From positions 1-36,029 of the forward strand of contig JBDTWB010000015.1 of NCBI GenBank assembly GCA_040006895.1: a stretch of 36,029 nucleotides of DNA, read 5' to 3'. A model generated the notes under the pieces. The model did no database searches. It worked only from the letters and a program-made list of their open reading frames with translations, and was not told where the DNA came from. Shown piece after piece: positions 20,598-27,810 of this stretch (positions are counted from its first letter, which is position 1; the number at the start of each line of letters is the position of its first letter). Both the position numbers and the translations under genes were made by a program. Source of the DNA: CAIWHR01 sp040006895 (lineage in GTDB: Bacteria > Pseudomonadota > Gammaproteobacteria > Burkholderiales > Casimicrobiaceae).

Positions 20598-21917
20598 ATG
20601 CCCACCCCCACCCAAGCGGTCGATCTGCGCCTCGATGCGCGCTGGGTCGTTCCCATCGAGCCCGCCGGCGTCCTCGCTGGGCACGCGGTGATCGTCGACG
20701 CCGGCCGGATCCTGGCGATCGTGCCGCACGCGCAGGCCGATGCCCGCTTCCATCCTCGCCGGAGGGTCGACCTGCCCCGCCACGTGCTGCTGCCGGGTCT
20801 CGTCAACGCCCACACCCACGGAGCCATGAGCCTGTTCCGGGGCATTGCCGACGACGTACCGCTGCAGACCTGGCTGGAGGAGCACATCTGGCCGCGGGAG
20901 GGCCGGTTCGCGGCGCCGGGTTTCGTCTACGACGGTGCCCGTCTCGCGGCCGCCGAGATGCTGCGCGGCGGCATCACGTGCTGCAACGACATGTATTTCT
21001 TCCCCGATGCCACGGCCCGCGCCTTTCAGGAGATCGGCCTGCGCGCCATGCTCGGCCTGCCGGTCCTGGATTTCCCGACCCCCTACGCGTCCGACGCCGA
21101 TGCCTATCTGCAGAAGGGACTCGCGGTGCGCGATGCCCTGAAGCACGATCCCCGGCTCACCTTCTCGCTGGCGCCGCATGCGCCGTACACGGTCGGCGAC
21201 CCCGCATGGGGACGCGTGATCACGTACTCGCGACAGCTCGACCTGCCGATCCAGACGCATCTCGCGGAAACCGCCGGCGAGGTCGAGCGCAGCCGGGCCC
21301 AGTTCGGCGCAACGCCGCTGCAGCGCCTGCATGGCCTGGGGGCGACCGGACCGGGGTTCATCGCCATCCACGCCGTACATCTGTCCGCCGACGATATCGA
21401 CTTGCTGGCCGTGCATGGCGGCAACGTCGTGCACTGCCCGGCGTCGAACATGAAGCTCGCGAGTGGCATCGCGCCCATCCATGCCCTCCAGGCGCGGGGG
21501 GTGAACGTCGCCCTCGGCACCGATGGCGCGGCGTCCAACAACCGTCTCGATCTATTCGGGGAGATGCGGCTCGCCAGCCTGCTCGCCAAGGTGTCGACGA
21601 GCGATCCGGCGGCGATGCCGGCGGCGGCCGCGCTGTACGCCGCCACGATGGGGGGTGCGCGGGCGCTGTGCCTCGAGCAGGACATCGGGTCCCTGTCAGC
21701 CGGCAAGAAGGCGGACATCATCGCGGTCGATCTGGGCGGAGTCGAAGCCGAGCCCTGCTACGATCCCATCTCCCACCTGGTGCACGCAGTCGGGCGCGAG
21801 GCAGTGACCGATGTCTGGGTCGATGGCGAGAGCGTGGTCCGCGATCGCCGGCTCGCCACCGTGGATGAGGCTGACATCGTCGCCAGGACGAGAAGCTGGC
21901 AGGAGCGGTTGCAATGA
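20598..21917 (+). CDS. mtaD: 5'-methylthioadenosine (S-adenosylhomocysteine) deaminase, TRZ/ATZ family
   Basis: An amidohydrolase-superfamily metal-dependent deaminase of 439 residues. Metal and catalytic positions are visible: HTH at 72-74 (NAHTHGAMSL), His221 and Glu224 in THLAETAGE, His258 in IHAVH, and Asp309 in GTDGAASNN. APHAPYT (192-198) is a substrate-pocket block of the MTA/SAH deaminase group. The likely reaction is methylthioadenosine to methylthioinosine. The order deaminase-ubiG-phosphatase is the one of P. aeruginosa PA3170-PA3171-PA3172, where PA3170 is the characterised MTA deaminase, and the partner phosphorylase is found at 33792-34553. It follows the ompA terminator, and its stop overlaps a small repeat-encoded frame before ubiG. 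Confidence 0.88.
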   Translation: MPTPTQAVDLRLDARWVVPIEPAGVLAGHAVIVDAGRILAIVPHAQADARFHPRRRVDLPRHVLLPGLVNAHTHGAMSLFRGIADDVPLQTWLEEHIWPREGRFAAPGFVYDGARLAAAEMLRGGITCCNDMYFFPDATARAFQEIGLRAMLGLPVLDFPTPYASDADAYLQKGLAVRDALKHDPRLTFSLAPHAPYTVGDPAWGRVITYSRQLDLPIQTHLAETAGEVERSRAQFGATPLQRLHGLGATGPGFIAIHAVHLSADDIDLLAVHGGNVVHCPASNMKLASGIAPIHALQARGVNVALGTDGAASNNRLDLFGEMRLASLLAKVSTSDPAAMPAAAALYAATMGGARALCLEQDIGSLSAGKKADIIAVDLGGVEAEPCYDPISHLVHAVGREAVTDVWVDGESVVRDRRLATVDEADIVARTRSWQERLQ

Positions 21918-21964
21918 GCTTCGCGTCACCTGCATCACCTGCATCACCTGCATCACCTTCATGA
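21914..21964 (+). other. 16-codon repeat-encoded mini-ORF bridging mtaD and ubiG
   Basis: An ATG at 21914 overlaps the mtaD stop (ATGA) and opens a frame of 16 codons, MSFASPASPASPASPS, whose TGA (21962-21964) overlaps an in-frame ubiG ATG (21961) again as ATGA. Its codons are mostly made by the 9-bp tandem repeat. It would allow ribosomes finishing mtaD to re-initiate twice and reach ubiG, although no ribosome-binding site precedes ubiG. Whether it is translated cannot be told from the sequence. Confidence 0.3.
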
Positions 21965-21989
21965 CCTGCATCACCTTCATGACCCCCAT
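21927..21989 (+). repeat. 9-bp tandem repeat (CACCTGCAT), seven units
   Basis: Units begin at 21927, 21936, 21945, 21954, 21963, 21972 and 21981. The first three are identical (CACCTGCAT); the later ones differ by one or two bases, except the last (GACCCCCAT), which is more diverged. The array fills the space between the mtaD stop and the ubiG coding region and includes both candidate ubiG start codons. Confidence 0.92.
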
Positions 21990-22743
21990 CCCCGAAGGCC
22001 TTTCCAATCCCGTCGCAGCGGCACCCGTGCCCATTGCGGTGCCCGCCAACGCCGATGCCGCCGAGCTCGCGCGCTTCTCGGCCGTCGCCCATCACTGGTG
22101 GGATCCCACGAGCGAGCTCTTCGGTCCGCTGCATGCCCTTAACCCACTGCGCCTCGCGTGGGTCGAAAGCGTCGTCGATGGACTGGCCGGCAAGCGCGTG
22201 CTCGACGTCGGCTGCGGTGGCGGTATCCTTTCCGAGGCCCTCGCGGAGCGGGGTGCGCAGGTGCTCGGCATCGATCTCGCCGAGCGGGCGCTCAGTGTGG
22301 CCAAGCTGCACAAGCTCGAATCCGGCGTGGCGGTCGACTACCGGCTGGTCTCGGTCGAGGCACTCGCCGAGGAGATGCCCGGCGCATTCGACGCGATTAC
22401 CTGCATGGAGATGCTCGAGCACGTTCCCGATCCGGGTGCGATCGTGGCGGCGTGCGGACGACTGCTGCGGCCTGGTGGCGTGGCGGGGTTCTCGACCATC
22501 AATCGCAATGCGAAGGCGTACGTGTACGCGATCGTCGGCGCGGAGTACGTGCTCCGGTTGCTGCCACGCGGCACCCACGACTACGCGCGCTTCCTGCGGC
22601 CCGCCGAGATTGCCCGCTTCGGCCGCGAGGCCGGGTTGGTCCCCCAGGCCATCGCCGGCGTCACCTACAACCCCCTCGCCCGCACCTTCCGGCTGGGGTC
22701 GGATACGTCGGTGAATTATTTCCTGGCGTTGCGGCGCGGATGA
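21961..22743 (+). CDS. ubiG: ubiquinone biosynthesis O-methyltransferase UbiG
   Basis: An S-adenosylmethionine-dependent methyltransferase that carries out both O-methylations in ubiquinone synthesis. The class I methyltransferase core shows DVGCGGG (82-88 from this start), the acidic LGIDLAE end of strand 2, and the UbiG-type N-terminus with FSAVAHHWWDP and LHALNPLRL. From the ATG at 21961 the protein has 260 residues; from the ATG at 21979 (MTPIPEGLSN) it has 254. The first is chosen because it overlaps the preceding mini-ORF stop, but both lie in the tandem repeat and neither has a ribosome-binding site. Its stop overlaps the next gene's start as ATGA. Confidence 0.94.
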   Translation: MTCITFMTPIPEGLSNPVAAAPVPIAVPANADAAELARFSAVAHHWWDPTSELFGPLHALNPLRLAWVESVVDGLAGKRVLDVGCGGGILSEALAERGAQVLGIDLAERALSVAKLHKLESGVAVDYRLVSVEALAEEMPGAFDAITCMEMLEHVPDPGAIVAACGRLLRPGGVAGFSTINRNAKAYVYAIVGAEYVLRLLPRGTHDYARFLRPAEIARFGREAGLVPQAIAGVTYNPLARTFRLGSDTSVNYFLALRRG

Positions 22744-23456
22744 CGGTCGAGCGCAATGCCGCCGCGAACGGCGGTCCCGACGCGCACCCGCTCGACATCG
22801 ACGCGGTGCTCTTCGATCTCGACGGCACGCTGCTCGATACTGCGCCCGACCTCGTCGCCGCGGTCAACCGCGTCCGCCAGGATCGAGGCCTCCCCACGCT
22901 ACCGGTGACCGATCTCCGCGCTTACGCGTCGGCGGGGGCACGGGGGCTCATCGGGGCGAGCTTCCAGCGCGCACCCGACCATCCGGACTACCCGGCGCTG
23001 CGCGATGCGTTCCTTGCCCACTATGCCGCCGCATTGTGCATCGATACGGTGGTATTCGCCGAGATCGAGGACGTGCTCGATGCGCTCGAGGCGCGCCGCC
23101 TGCCGTGGGGCATCGTCACCAACAAGGCAGAGCGTTTCACGCTGCCGCTGCTCGCGGCCCTGCCCTGGCGATTCAAGCCCCGGGTCGTGATCTGTGGTGA
23201 CACGACGCCGTACGCGAAGCCCCATCCGGCACCACTCCTGGCGGCAGCCGAACGCCTCGGCGTCGCACCGGCGCGCTGTCTTTATGTGGGCGATGCCGAA
23301 CGCGACATCGCCGCCGGTCTCGCGGCAGGCATGCACACCATCGTGGCCCACTACGGCTACATCGAACCGCAGGACCAGCCGCATGCGTGGCGTGCCCACG
23401 GCCACGTCGACCAGCCGCGCGATCTCCTCGCATGGCTGCCCGACGCGGCACCATGA
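22740..23456 (+). CDS. gph: HAD-family phosphatase: phosphoglycolate phosphatase / MurNAc-6-phosphate phosphatase (Gph/MupP)
   Basis: A cytoplasmic haloacid-dehalogenase phosphatase of 238 residues. Motif I is DLDGT with nucleophile Asp26 and Asp28; motif II lies in GIVTNK, motif III in YAKPHP, and motif IV in VGDAERDI. The gene order mtaD-ubiG-this gene matches P. aeruginosa, where the third gene is mupP, which removes phosphate from N-acetylmuramic acid 6-phosphate in peptidoglycan recycling. The C-terminal pattern YGYIEPQDQPHAW also recalls MupP. Annotation pipelines usually name it gph. The sequence does not decide between the two substrates. The ATG at 22740 overlaps the ubiG stop. Confidence 0.88.
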   Translation: MTVERNAAANGGPDAHPLDIDAVLFDLDGTLLDTAPDLVAAVNRVRQDRGLPTLPVTDLRAYASAGARGLIGASFQRAPDHPDYPALRDAFLAHYAAALCIDTVVFAEIEDVLDALEARRLPWGIVTNKAERFTLPLLAALPWRFKPRVVICGDTTPYAKPHPAPLLAAAERLGVAPARCLYVGDAERDIAAGLAAGMHTIVAHYGYIEPQDQPHAWRAHGHVDQPRDLLAWLPDAAP

Positions 23457-23477
23457 ATCGACGGGGCGCCGGCTGCG

Positions 23478-24368
23478 CTAGGGTGGACACGCCCCCGCAT
23501 TGACATAGATCCACTCGATCGGCCGGCCTTCGCGCAGGCCGGTCACGCGTACTGCCTGGTTGGCAAGCAACGGCCGGATCATCGCCACCAGGACGTCGTC
23601 GGCGCCGCGCAACGGGACGCCGTTGGCCTGTGCGACGCGGTCGCCTGCGCGCATCCCCAGCATCGTGCCGAATGCATTGCCTTCGCGCATGGCGAGTCCG
23701 TCCTGGCCCGCCGTGAAGGCATCGCTCCAGCTGAGGGGCTTGGCGGCAATCCCGGTGAGCAATTCGGCGTTGAGGCGATACGGCGCCGTGCTCACCCCTC
23801 CAGGCGGTACACAGGCCGGGTTGTTCGCATTACCGGACGCCGCAGCGGGCGACGGGCGATTCGACGGCGCCCGCGGCAGGGCTGCGGCCGGTCCGGTCGC
23901 CGGCGTCACCCCGATCGGTCGAAGGAGGATTTCCCGCGCCTCGCCGCGATCGGCGATGCGTGCGCCCGCGGCACTCACGGCGCGCAGGATAACCCCGGGC
24001 GCGATCTCGCTCCCGGTGGCAACCAGCACGGGCCCCCGGTCGGCGAAGCGAAAGAGCGCGTACCCGGCGCCATCGGCACCGCCGATGATGCCGAGCAGCC
24101 GCGCGTCGCCGGCGAGGCGCGTGACCGGTACGTCGCCCGCGGCGGCGACGGCGGTGGACGGCGACCCGAACAGCGGCGTCGCGGTGATCACCGCCGCTGG
24201 TGAAACAGGCTCGACCACCTGGGGCAACGGCATCGGGGCGGGACCGAACCAGCGCCAGCCCCAGTGCGCGACCACGACCGCAAGCACCGCACCGGCAGCG
24301 AGGGTCATCGTACCGCGCAGCACCCGCCAGCCCAATGGCAGCGACCTGCCGCGCGCGCTAGCGGTCAT
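23478..24368 (-). CDS. gspC: type II secretion system protein C (GspC-like)
   Basis: An inner-membrane-anchored periplasmic protein of 296 residues that, in type II secretion, links the inner-membrane platform to the GspD secretin. It shows a short cytoplasmic N-terminus, one membrane segment (about 20-36), a homology region typical of GspC (ATPLFGSP at 63-70 and LLGIIGGADGAGYALF at 91-106), a proline/alanine-rich linker (about 155-185), and a C-terminal PDZ-like domain with GMRAGDRVAQANG (238-250). Two cysteines, C186 and C294, bracket the PDZ-like domain. No other gsp gene is nearby, so it is a detached member of the system. It is convergent with gph (21-base gap) and divergent from dapC. 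Confidence 0.82.
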   Translation of the reverse strand: MTASARGRSLPLGWRVLRGTMTLAAGAVLAVVVAHWGWRWFGPAPMPLPQVVEPVSPAAVITATPLFGSPSTAVAAAGDVPVTRLAGDARLLGIIGGADGAGYALFRFADRGPVLVATGSEIAPGVILRAVSAAGARIADRGEAREILLRPIGVTPATGPAAALPRAPSNRPSPAAASGNANNPACVPPGGVSTAPYRLNAELLTGIAAKPLSWSDAFTAGQDGLAMREGNAFGTMLGMRAGDRVAQANGVPLRGADDVLVAMIRPLLANQAVRVTGLREGRPIEWIYVNAGACPP

Positions 24369-24438
24369 GACGGCGACGCGCGCAGCGCCGCGACGCCGCT
24401 GTCGACGTGGCGGGCGGCCTTGCGCTTGCGCAGTCGCC

Positions 24439-24444
24439 TATAAT
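24439..24444 (+). promoter_or_regulatory. -10 element upstream of dapC
   Basis: A consensus TATAAT lies 36 bases before the dapC start. No good -35 is found at 16-18 bases (the best positions read GGCCTT or similar); TTGCGC sits only 13 bases away. Transcription would begin near 24451. Confidence 0.45.
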
Positions 24445-24479
24445 CGGACCCTTCCCGCATGTCCTGACGCACCTTTCGC

Positions 24480-25721
24480 TTGAATCCTCGCCTCGGCCGC
24501 CTGCAGGCCTACCCTTTCGAGCGCCTGCGCCAGGCATTCGCCGGCATCGTCCCGGATCCGGCCTATCTGCCCATCAATCTTTCGATCGGCGAGCCACGCC
24601 ATGCGACCCCGCCGCTGGTGTTCGACGCCCTGCAGAGGGGCCTCACCGGACTCGCGAATTATCCCATGACCGCCGGCACGGCACCGCTGCGCGAGGCCAT
24701 CGCCGCGTGGCTGCGGCGGCGCCATGGGCTTGCGATGCTCGATGGCGACGCACACGTCCTGCCCGTGCTCGGCAGCCGCGAAGCGCTCTTCGCGTTCGCC
24801 CAAACCATCCTCGATCCGAGCCGGCCGGGTGCGACGGTACTGGTTCCGAATCCCTTCTACCAGATCTACGAAGGCGCCGCGCTGCTCGGCGGGGCCGAGG
24901 CGTACTACGTCAATGCGGACCCCGCGCGCGGCTATCGCGCGGCATGGCACGAGGTGCCGGACGACGTGCTGGGCCGAACGCAGCTTGCGTACGTGTGCTC
25001 GCCCGACAATCCGACCGGCCGGGTCATGACCCTCGAGGAGTGGCGCCAGCTCTTCGCGCTGGCCGACCGGCACGGCTTCGTGATCGCCGCAGACGAATGC
25101 TACTCCGAGATCTACTTCGACGAAGCGCGTCCGCCGCTGGGCGCGCTCGCGGCGGCCCAGGCGCTCGGCCGCGCCGACTACCGCGGTCTCATCAGCTTCG
25201 GCAGCCTTTCCAAGCGTTCCAACGTGCCCGGCATGCGCTCGGGTTTCGTGGCCGGCGACCCCACGCTCATCAAGGCCTTCCTGCTCTATCGCACCTACCA
25301 TGGTTCGGCGATGTCGCCGCCGGTGGCCGCGGCGAGCATCGCCGCCTGGAGCGACGAGGCGCACGTTCGCGAGAATAGGCGCGCGTACGCGGAGAAGTTC
25401 ACCCGGCTGCATCCGATACTGTCGACGGTACTGCCATGCACGCTACCCGAGGCGGGCTTCTACCTCTGGGCGCGCACTTCGGGTGACGACGTCGCGTTTG
25501 CCAAGGCGCTGTACGCGGCGCGCGCGGTCACGGTGCTGCCCGGCAGTTTCTTTGCCCGCAGTGCGCACGGCGCCAATCCGGGCGCCGGTTTCATCCGGAT
25601 TGCGCTGGTCGCGAGTCTCGCCGAGTGCACCGCCGCAGTCGAACGCATGGTCGACTTCGTGCGCGGCGGCGCTGCCGCGCACGAGCACGATCCGCGCGGC
25701 GCCGGGCAGGCCGCACCCTAG
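24480..25721 (+). CDS. dapC: succinyldiaminopimelate transaminase
   Basis: PLP aminotransferase (fold type I) of 413 residues that forms N-succinyl-L,L-diaminopimelate in lysine and peptidoglycan precursor synthesis. It begins MNPRLGRLQAYPFERLR, characteristic of proteobacterial DapC, and has SPDNPTG (174-180), Asp205 in AADECYSEIYFD, and the PLP lysine Lys245 in SFGSLSKRSNVPGMRSGF. The first codon is TTG at 24480; the only nearby ATG upstream (24459) is out of frame and meets a stop at once. No clear ribosome-binding site is present. DapD, the preceding enzyme of the pathway, is encoded 3.2 kb downstream, separated by three unrelated genes. Confidence 0.93.
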   Translation: MNPRLGRLQAYPFERLRQAFAGIVPDPAYLPINLSIGEPRHATPPLVFDALQRGLTGLANYPMTAGTAPLREAIAAWLRRRHGLAMLDGDAHVLPVLGSREALFAFAQTILDPSRPGATVLVPNPFYQIYEGAALLGGAEAYYVNADPARGYRAAWHEVPDDVLGRTQLAYVCSPDNPTGRVMTLEEWRQLFALADRHGFVIAADECYSEIYFDEARPPLGALAAAQALGRADYRGLISFGSLSKRSNVPGMRSGFVAGDPTLIKAFLLYRTYHGSAMSPPVAAASIAAWSDEAHVRENRRAYAEKFTRLHPILSTVLPCTLPEAGFYLWARTSGDDVAFAKALYAARAVTVLPGSFFARSAHGANPGAGFIRIALVASLAECTAAVERMVDFVRGGAAAHEHDPRGAGQAAP

Positions 25722-25875
25722 GGGCAATCACGGGCAGCAGCGGGCTGCAGCAGGTTGCCTTGGGCGGCCCGGGGCGGCTCCTCCGGCAACCGGCCGCACC
25801 CGGCGCCGCGCCAGTTCGCCTCGTCGTCGCCCACGGCCATTCGTCGTTGCCGCACCGTCTGGAGCGAGCTGGCTC

Positions 25876-25881
25876 TAGAAT
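25876..25881 (+). promoter_or_regulatory. -10 element directly before the sensor kinase gene
   Basis: TAGAAT lies so that transcription would be expected to begin at or very near 25888, the A of the kinase start codon. There is no ribosome-binding site between. No convincing -35 is seen at normal spacing. Confidence 0.35.
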
Positions 25882-25887
25882 CGGCGC

Positions 25888-27000
25888 ATGGCACCGGCCA
25901 GTACGCGTTTCCCGCGCCTCGACGCCCTCCGCGCCGGGCTGCGTGTGACGTGGACGACGGTGCTGCTGATTGCCGCCATCAACACCGGCATCGCTGCGCT
26001 GCTGTGGATCGAGGACGCCCGGCCGTTCTGGCACCCGCTCATCTCCGCGCAACTCTTCGGCTTTTCGATCGCCTACTGCGTCAACGTGGTCTCGCCGTGG
26101 GAAAAGCGCTGGCCGGTGGCGAGGCTGATCGCGGCAGTTGCCGCAGGCACGATCATCGGCATGGGGCTGGTCATCGTGGTCAAGGGCTACTCGACCGCGT
26201 ACATGCACGAACGCCTCAAGTTCTTCGGGCTGACCATGATGACGGGCTTCACCAACGGCCTGTTCGTCAGCCTCTTCTTCCTGTTCAAATTTCGCGAGTC
26301 GCGCGCCGAGGCGGCGCTGCTCAAGGCCGAGTCGGCGCAGCATCTGCTCTCCCGCCAGGCGGTGGAAGCCGAGCTCAAGCTGATGCAGGCGCAGGTCGAG
26401 CCGCACTTCCTGTTCAATACCCTCGCGTCGGTGCAGTACCTCGCCGAGACGGATCCGCCCGAGGCAACCCGACTACTCGGGCATCTGCTTGCCTATCTCC
26501 GGGCCGCGCTGCCACAGTTGCGCACCCCCGGCAGCACCATCGGGAAGGAGCTCGAGATGGCCGAGGCGTACTTGAGCATCCTGAAGATGCGGATGGGACC
26601 GCGGCTCGCGTTCAGCGTGACGGTGCCCGACGGACTTCACGACACCGCGTTTCCGGCAGGCATGCTGATCTCCGTGGTGGAGAACGCCGTCGAGCACGGT
26701 CTTGCCCGGACGCCGCGCGGCGGCAGGGTCGATATCGTGGCGGAGCGCCGCGCCGATCGGTTGCAGGTCCGGGTCACCGACACGGGATCGGGACTCCCGT
26801 CTGGCGGCGCCAAGATCGCCGACGGCCGCGGGCTTGGCCTTGCCAACGTGCGCGACCGGCTGGCTGCGCTCTACAATGGACGCGCCCGCTTCGTGCTCGA
26901 GAATGGACCGGCATGCGGTGCGCAGGCGCTGATCGAAATTCCGGTCGAAGCGCCCGCCGCGCCGGCTACTCGGGCGGCATCGACCGCCGGGCGGACGTGA
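25888..27000 (+). CDS. LytS/AlgZ-type sensor histidine kinase
   Basis: A membrane histidine kinase of 370 residues. Four hydrophobic segments fill residues 20-134 (about 20-40, 50-68, 79-99 and 112-134), followed by a coiled stretch (135-168) and the His_kinase domain of the LytS class, with the phospho-accepting His173 in QVEPHFLFNTL. The ATPase domain has its N box in VENAVEHG (264-271), DTGSGLP (298-304) and GRGLGLANV (313-321). With no periplasmic domain of any size, it probably senses within or close to the membrane, like AlgZ/FimS. Its partner response regulator starts two bases after its stop. The signal is not known. Confidence 0.9.
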   Translation: MAPASTRFPRLDALRAGLRVTWTTVLLIAAINTGIAALLWIEDARPFWHPLISAQLFGFSIAYCVNVVSPWEKRWPVARLIAAVAAGTIIGMGLVIVVKGYSTAYMHERLKFFGLTMMTGFTNGLFVSLFFLFKFRESRAEAALLKAESAQHLLSRQAVEAELKLMQAQVEPHFLFNTLASVQYLAETDPPEATRLLGHLLAYLRAALPQLRTPGSTIGKELEMAEAYLSILKMRMGPRLAFSVTVPDGLHDTAFPAGMLISVVENAVEHGLARTPRGGRVDIVAERRADRLQVRVTDTGSGLPSGGAKIADGRGLGLANVRDRLAALYNGRARFVLENGPACGAQALIEIPVEAPAAPATRAASTAGRT

Positions 27001-27002
27001 CG

Positions 27003-27746
27003 ATGCCTACGGCACTCATCGCCGACGACGAAGCGATGCTGCGGGGGCTGCTCCGCAACCGCCTTGCGCAGGCCTGGCCGGAGCTCACGATCATCGCGGA
27101 AGCCGAGAATGGCGAGGAGGCCGTGGAACTCGCCACCCGCACCCATCCGGACATCGTCTTCCTCGACATCCGCATGCCGGTGCAGACCGGGCTCGACGCG
27201 GCGCGGGCGCTGGGCGGGCTCTGCCACGTCGTGTTCGTCACCGCATACGACGAGTACGCCGTCGCAGCGTTCGAGGAAGGCGCTGCGGACTACCTGCTCA
27301 AGCCGCCATCGCCGGAGCGGATCGCCATGGTCGTGGCGCGATTGCAGCGTCGGCTCGCTGCCCCACCCCTCGACTGGAGCACGCTGCTGCTCCGGCTGGC
27401 GCGCGCCGAGCCGGGTACGGGTCCGTTGCGCTGGGTGCGCGCGTCGCTCGGCAACGCCATGCGGTTGATCGACGTGACCGAGGTGCTGTATTTCCAGGCC
27501 GAGGACAAGTACACCAAGGTGGTCACCGCCGAGGTCGAGGCGTTGATCCGCAAGCCGATCCGCGAGCTCTACCGCGAGCTCGATCCCGAAAGCTTCTGGC
27601 AGGTGCATCGCAGCACGATCGTGAACCTGCGCGCCGTCGCCAGGGTCGAGCGCGACTGGCGTGACCAGCCGGTGATCCTGCTCAAGGACCGCAACGAAAA
27701 GCTGACCGTCAGCCGCACGTTCGCCCACCGCTTCAAGGCGATGTAG
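27003..27746 (+). CDS. LytTR-family response regulator
   Basis: A two-component transcription regulator of 247 residues. The receiver domain (1-120) has the acidic pair Asp8-Asp9, the phospho-acceptor Asp55 in VFLDIRMP, Thr80 and Lys100. The C-terminal LytTR DNA-binding domain (about 140-247) contains VLYFQAEDKYTKVVT and FWQVHRSTIVNL, typical of AlgR-like proteins. LytTR regulators bind pairs of short direct repeats. The start is the ATG at 27003, after a two-base gap. It is presumably phosphorylated by the kinase just upstream; the transporter immediately downstream is a natural candidate target. Confidence 0.92.
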   Translation: MPTALIADDEAMLRGLLRNRLAQAWPELTIIAEAENGEEAVELATRTHPDIVFLDIRMPVQTGLDAARALGGLCHVVFVTAYDEYAVAAFEEGAADYLLKPPSPERIAMVVARLQRRLAAPPLDWSTLLLRLARAEPGTGPLRWVRASLGNAMRLIDVTEVLYFQAEDKYTKVVTAEVEALIRKPIRELYRELDPESFWQVHRSTIVNLRAVARVERDWRDQPVILLKDRNEKLTVSRTFAHRFKAM

Positions 27747-27810
27747 TGCCGGGCACGCGCGCTGGGCGCGAGCCGGCGGCCATGAGACGGCGCACGGGCC
27801 GCACGGACGA

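Noticed and set aside
25755..27746. A 663-codon frame ending in the LytTR regulator
   Set aside because: Its first 416 codons run out of frame through the histidine kinase gene; the regulator starts at 27003.
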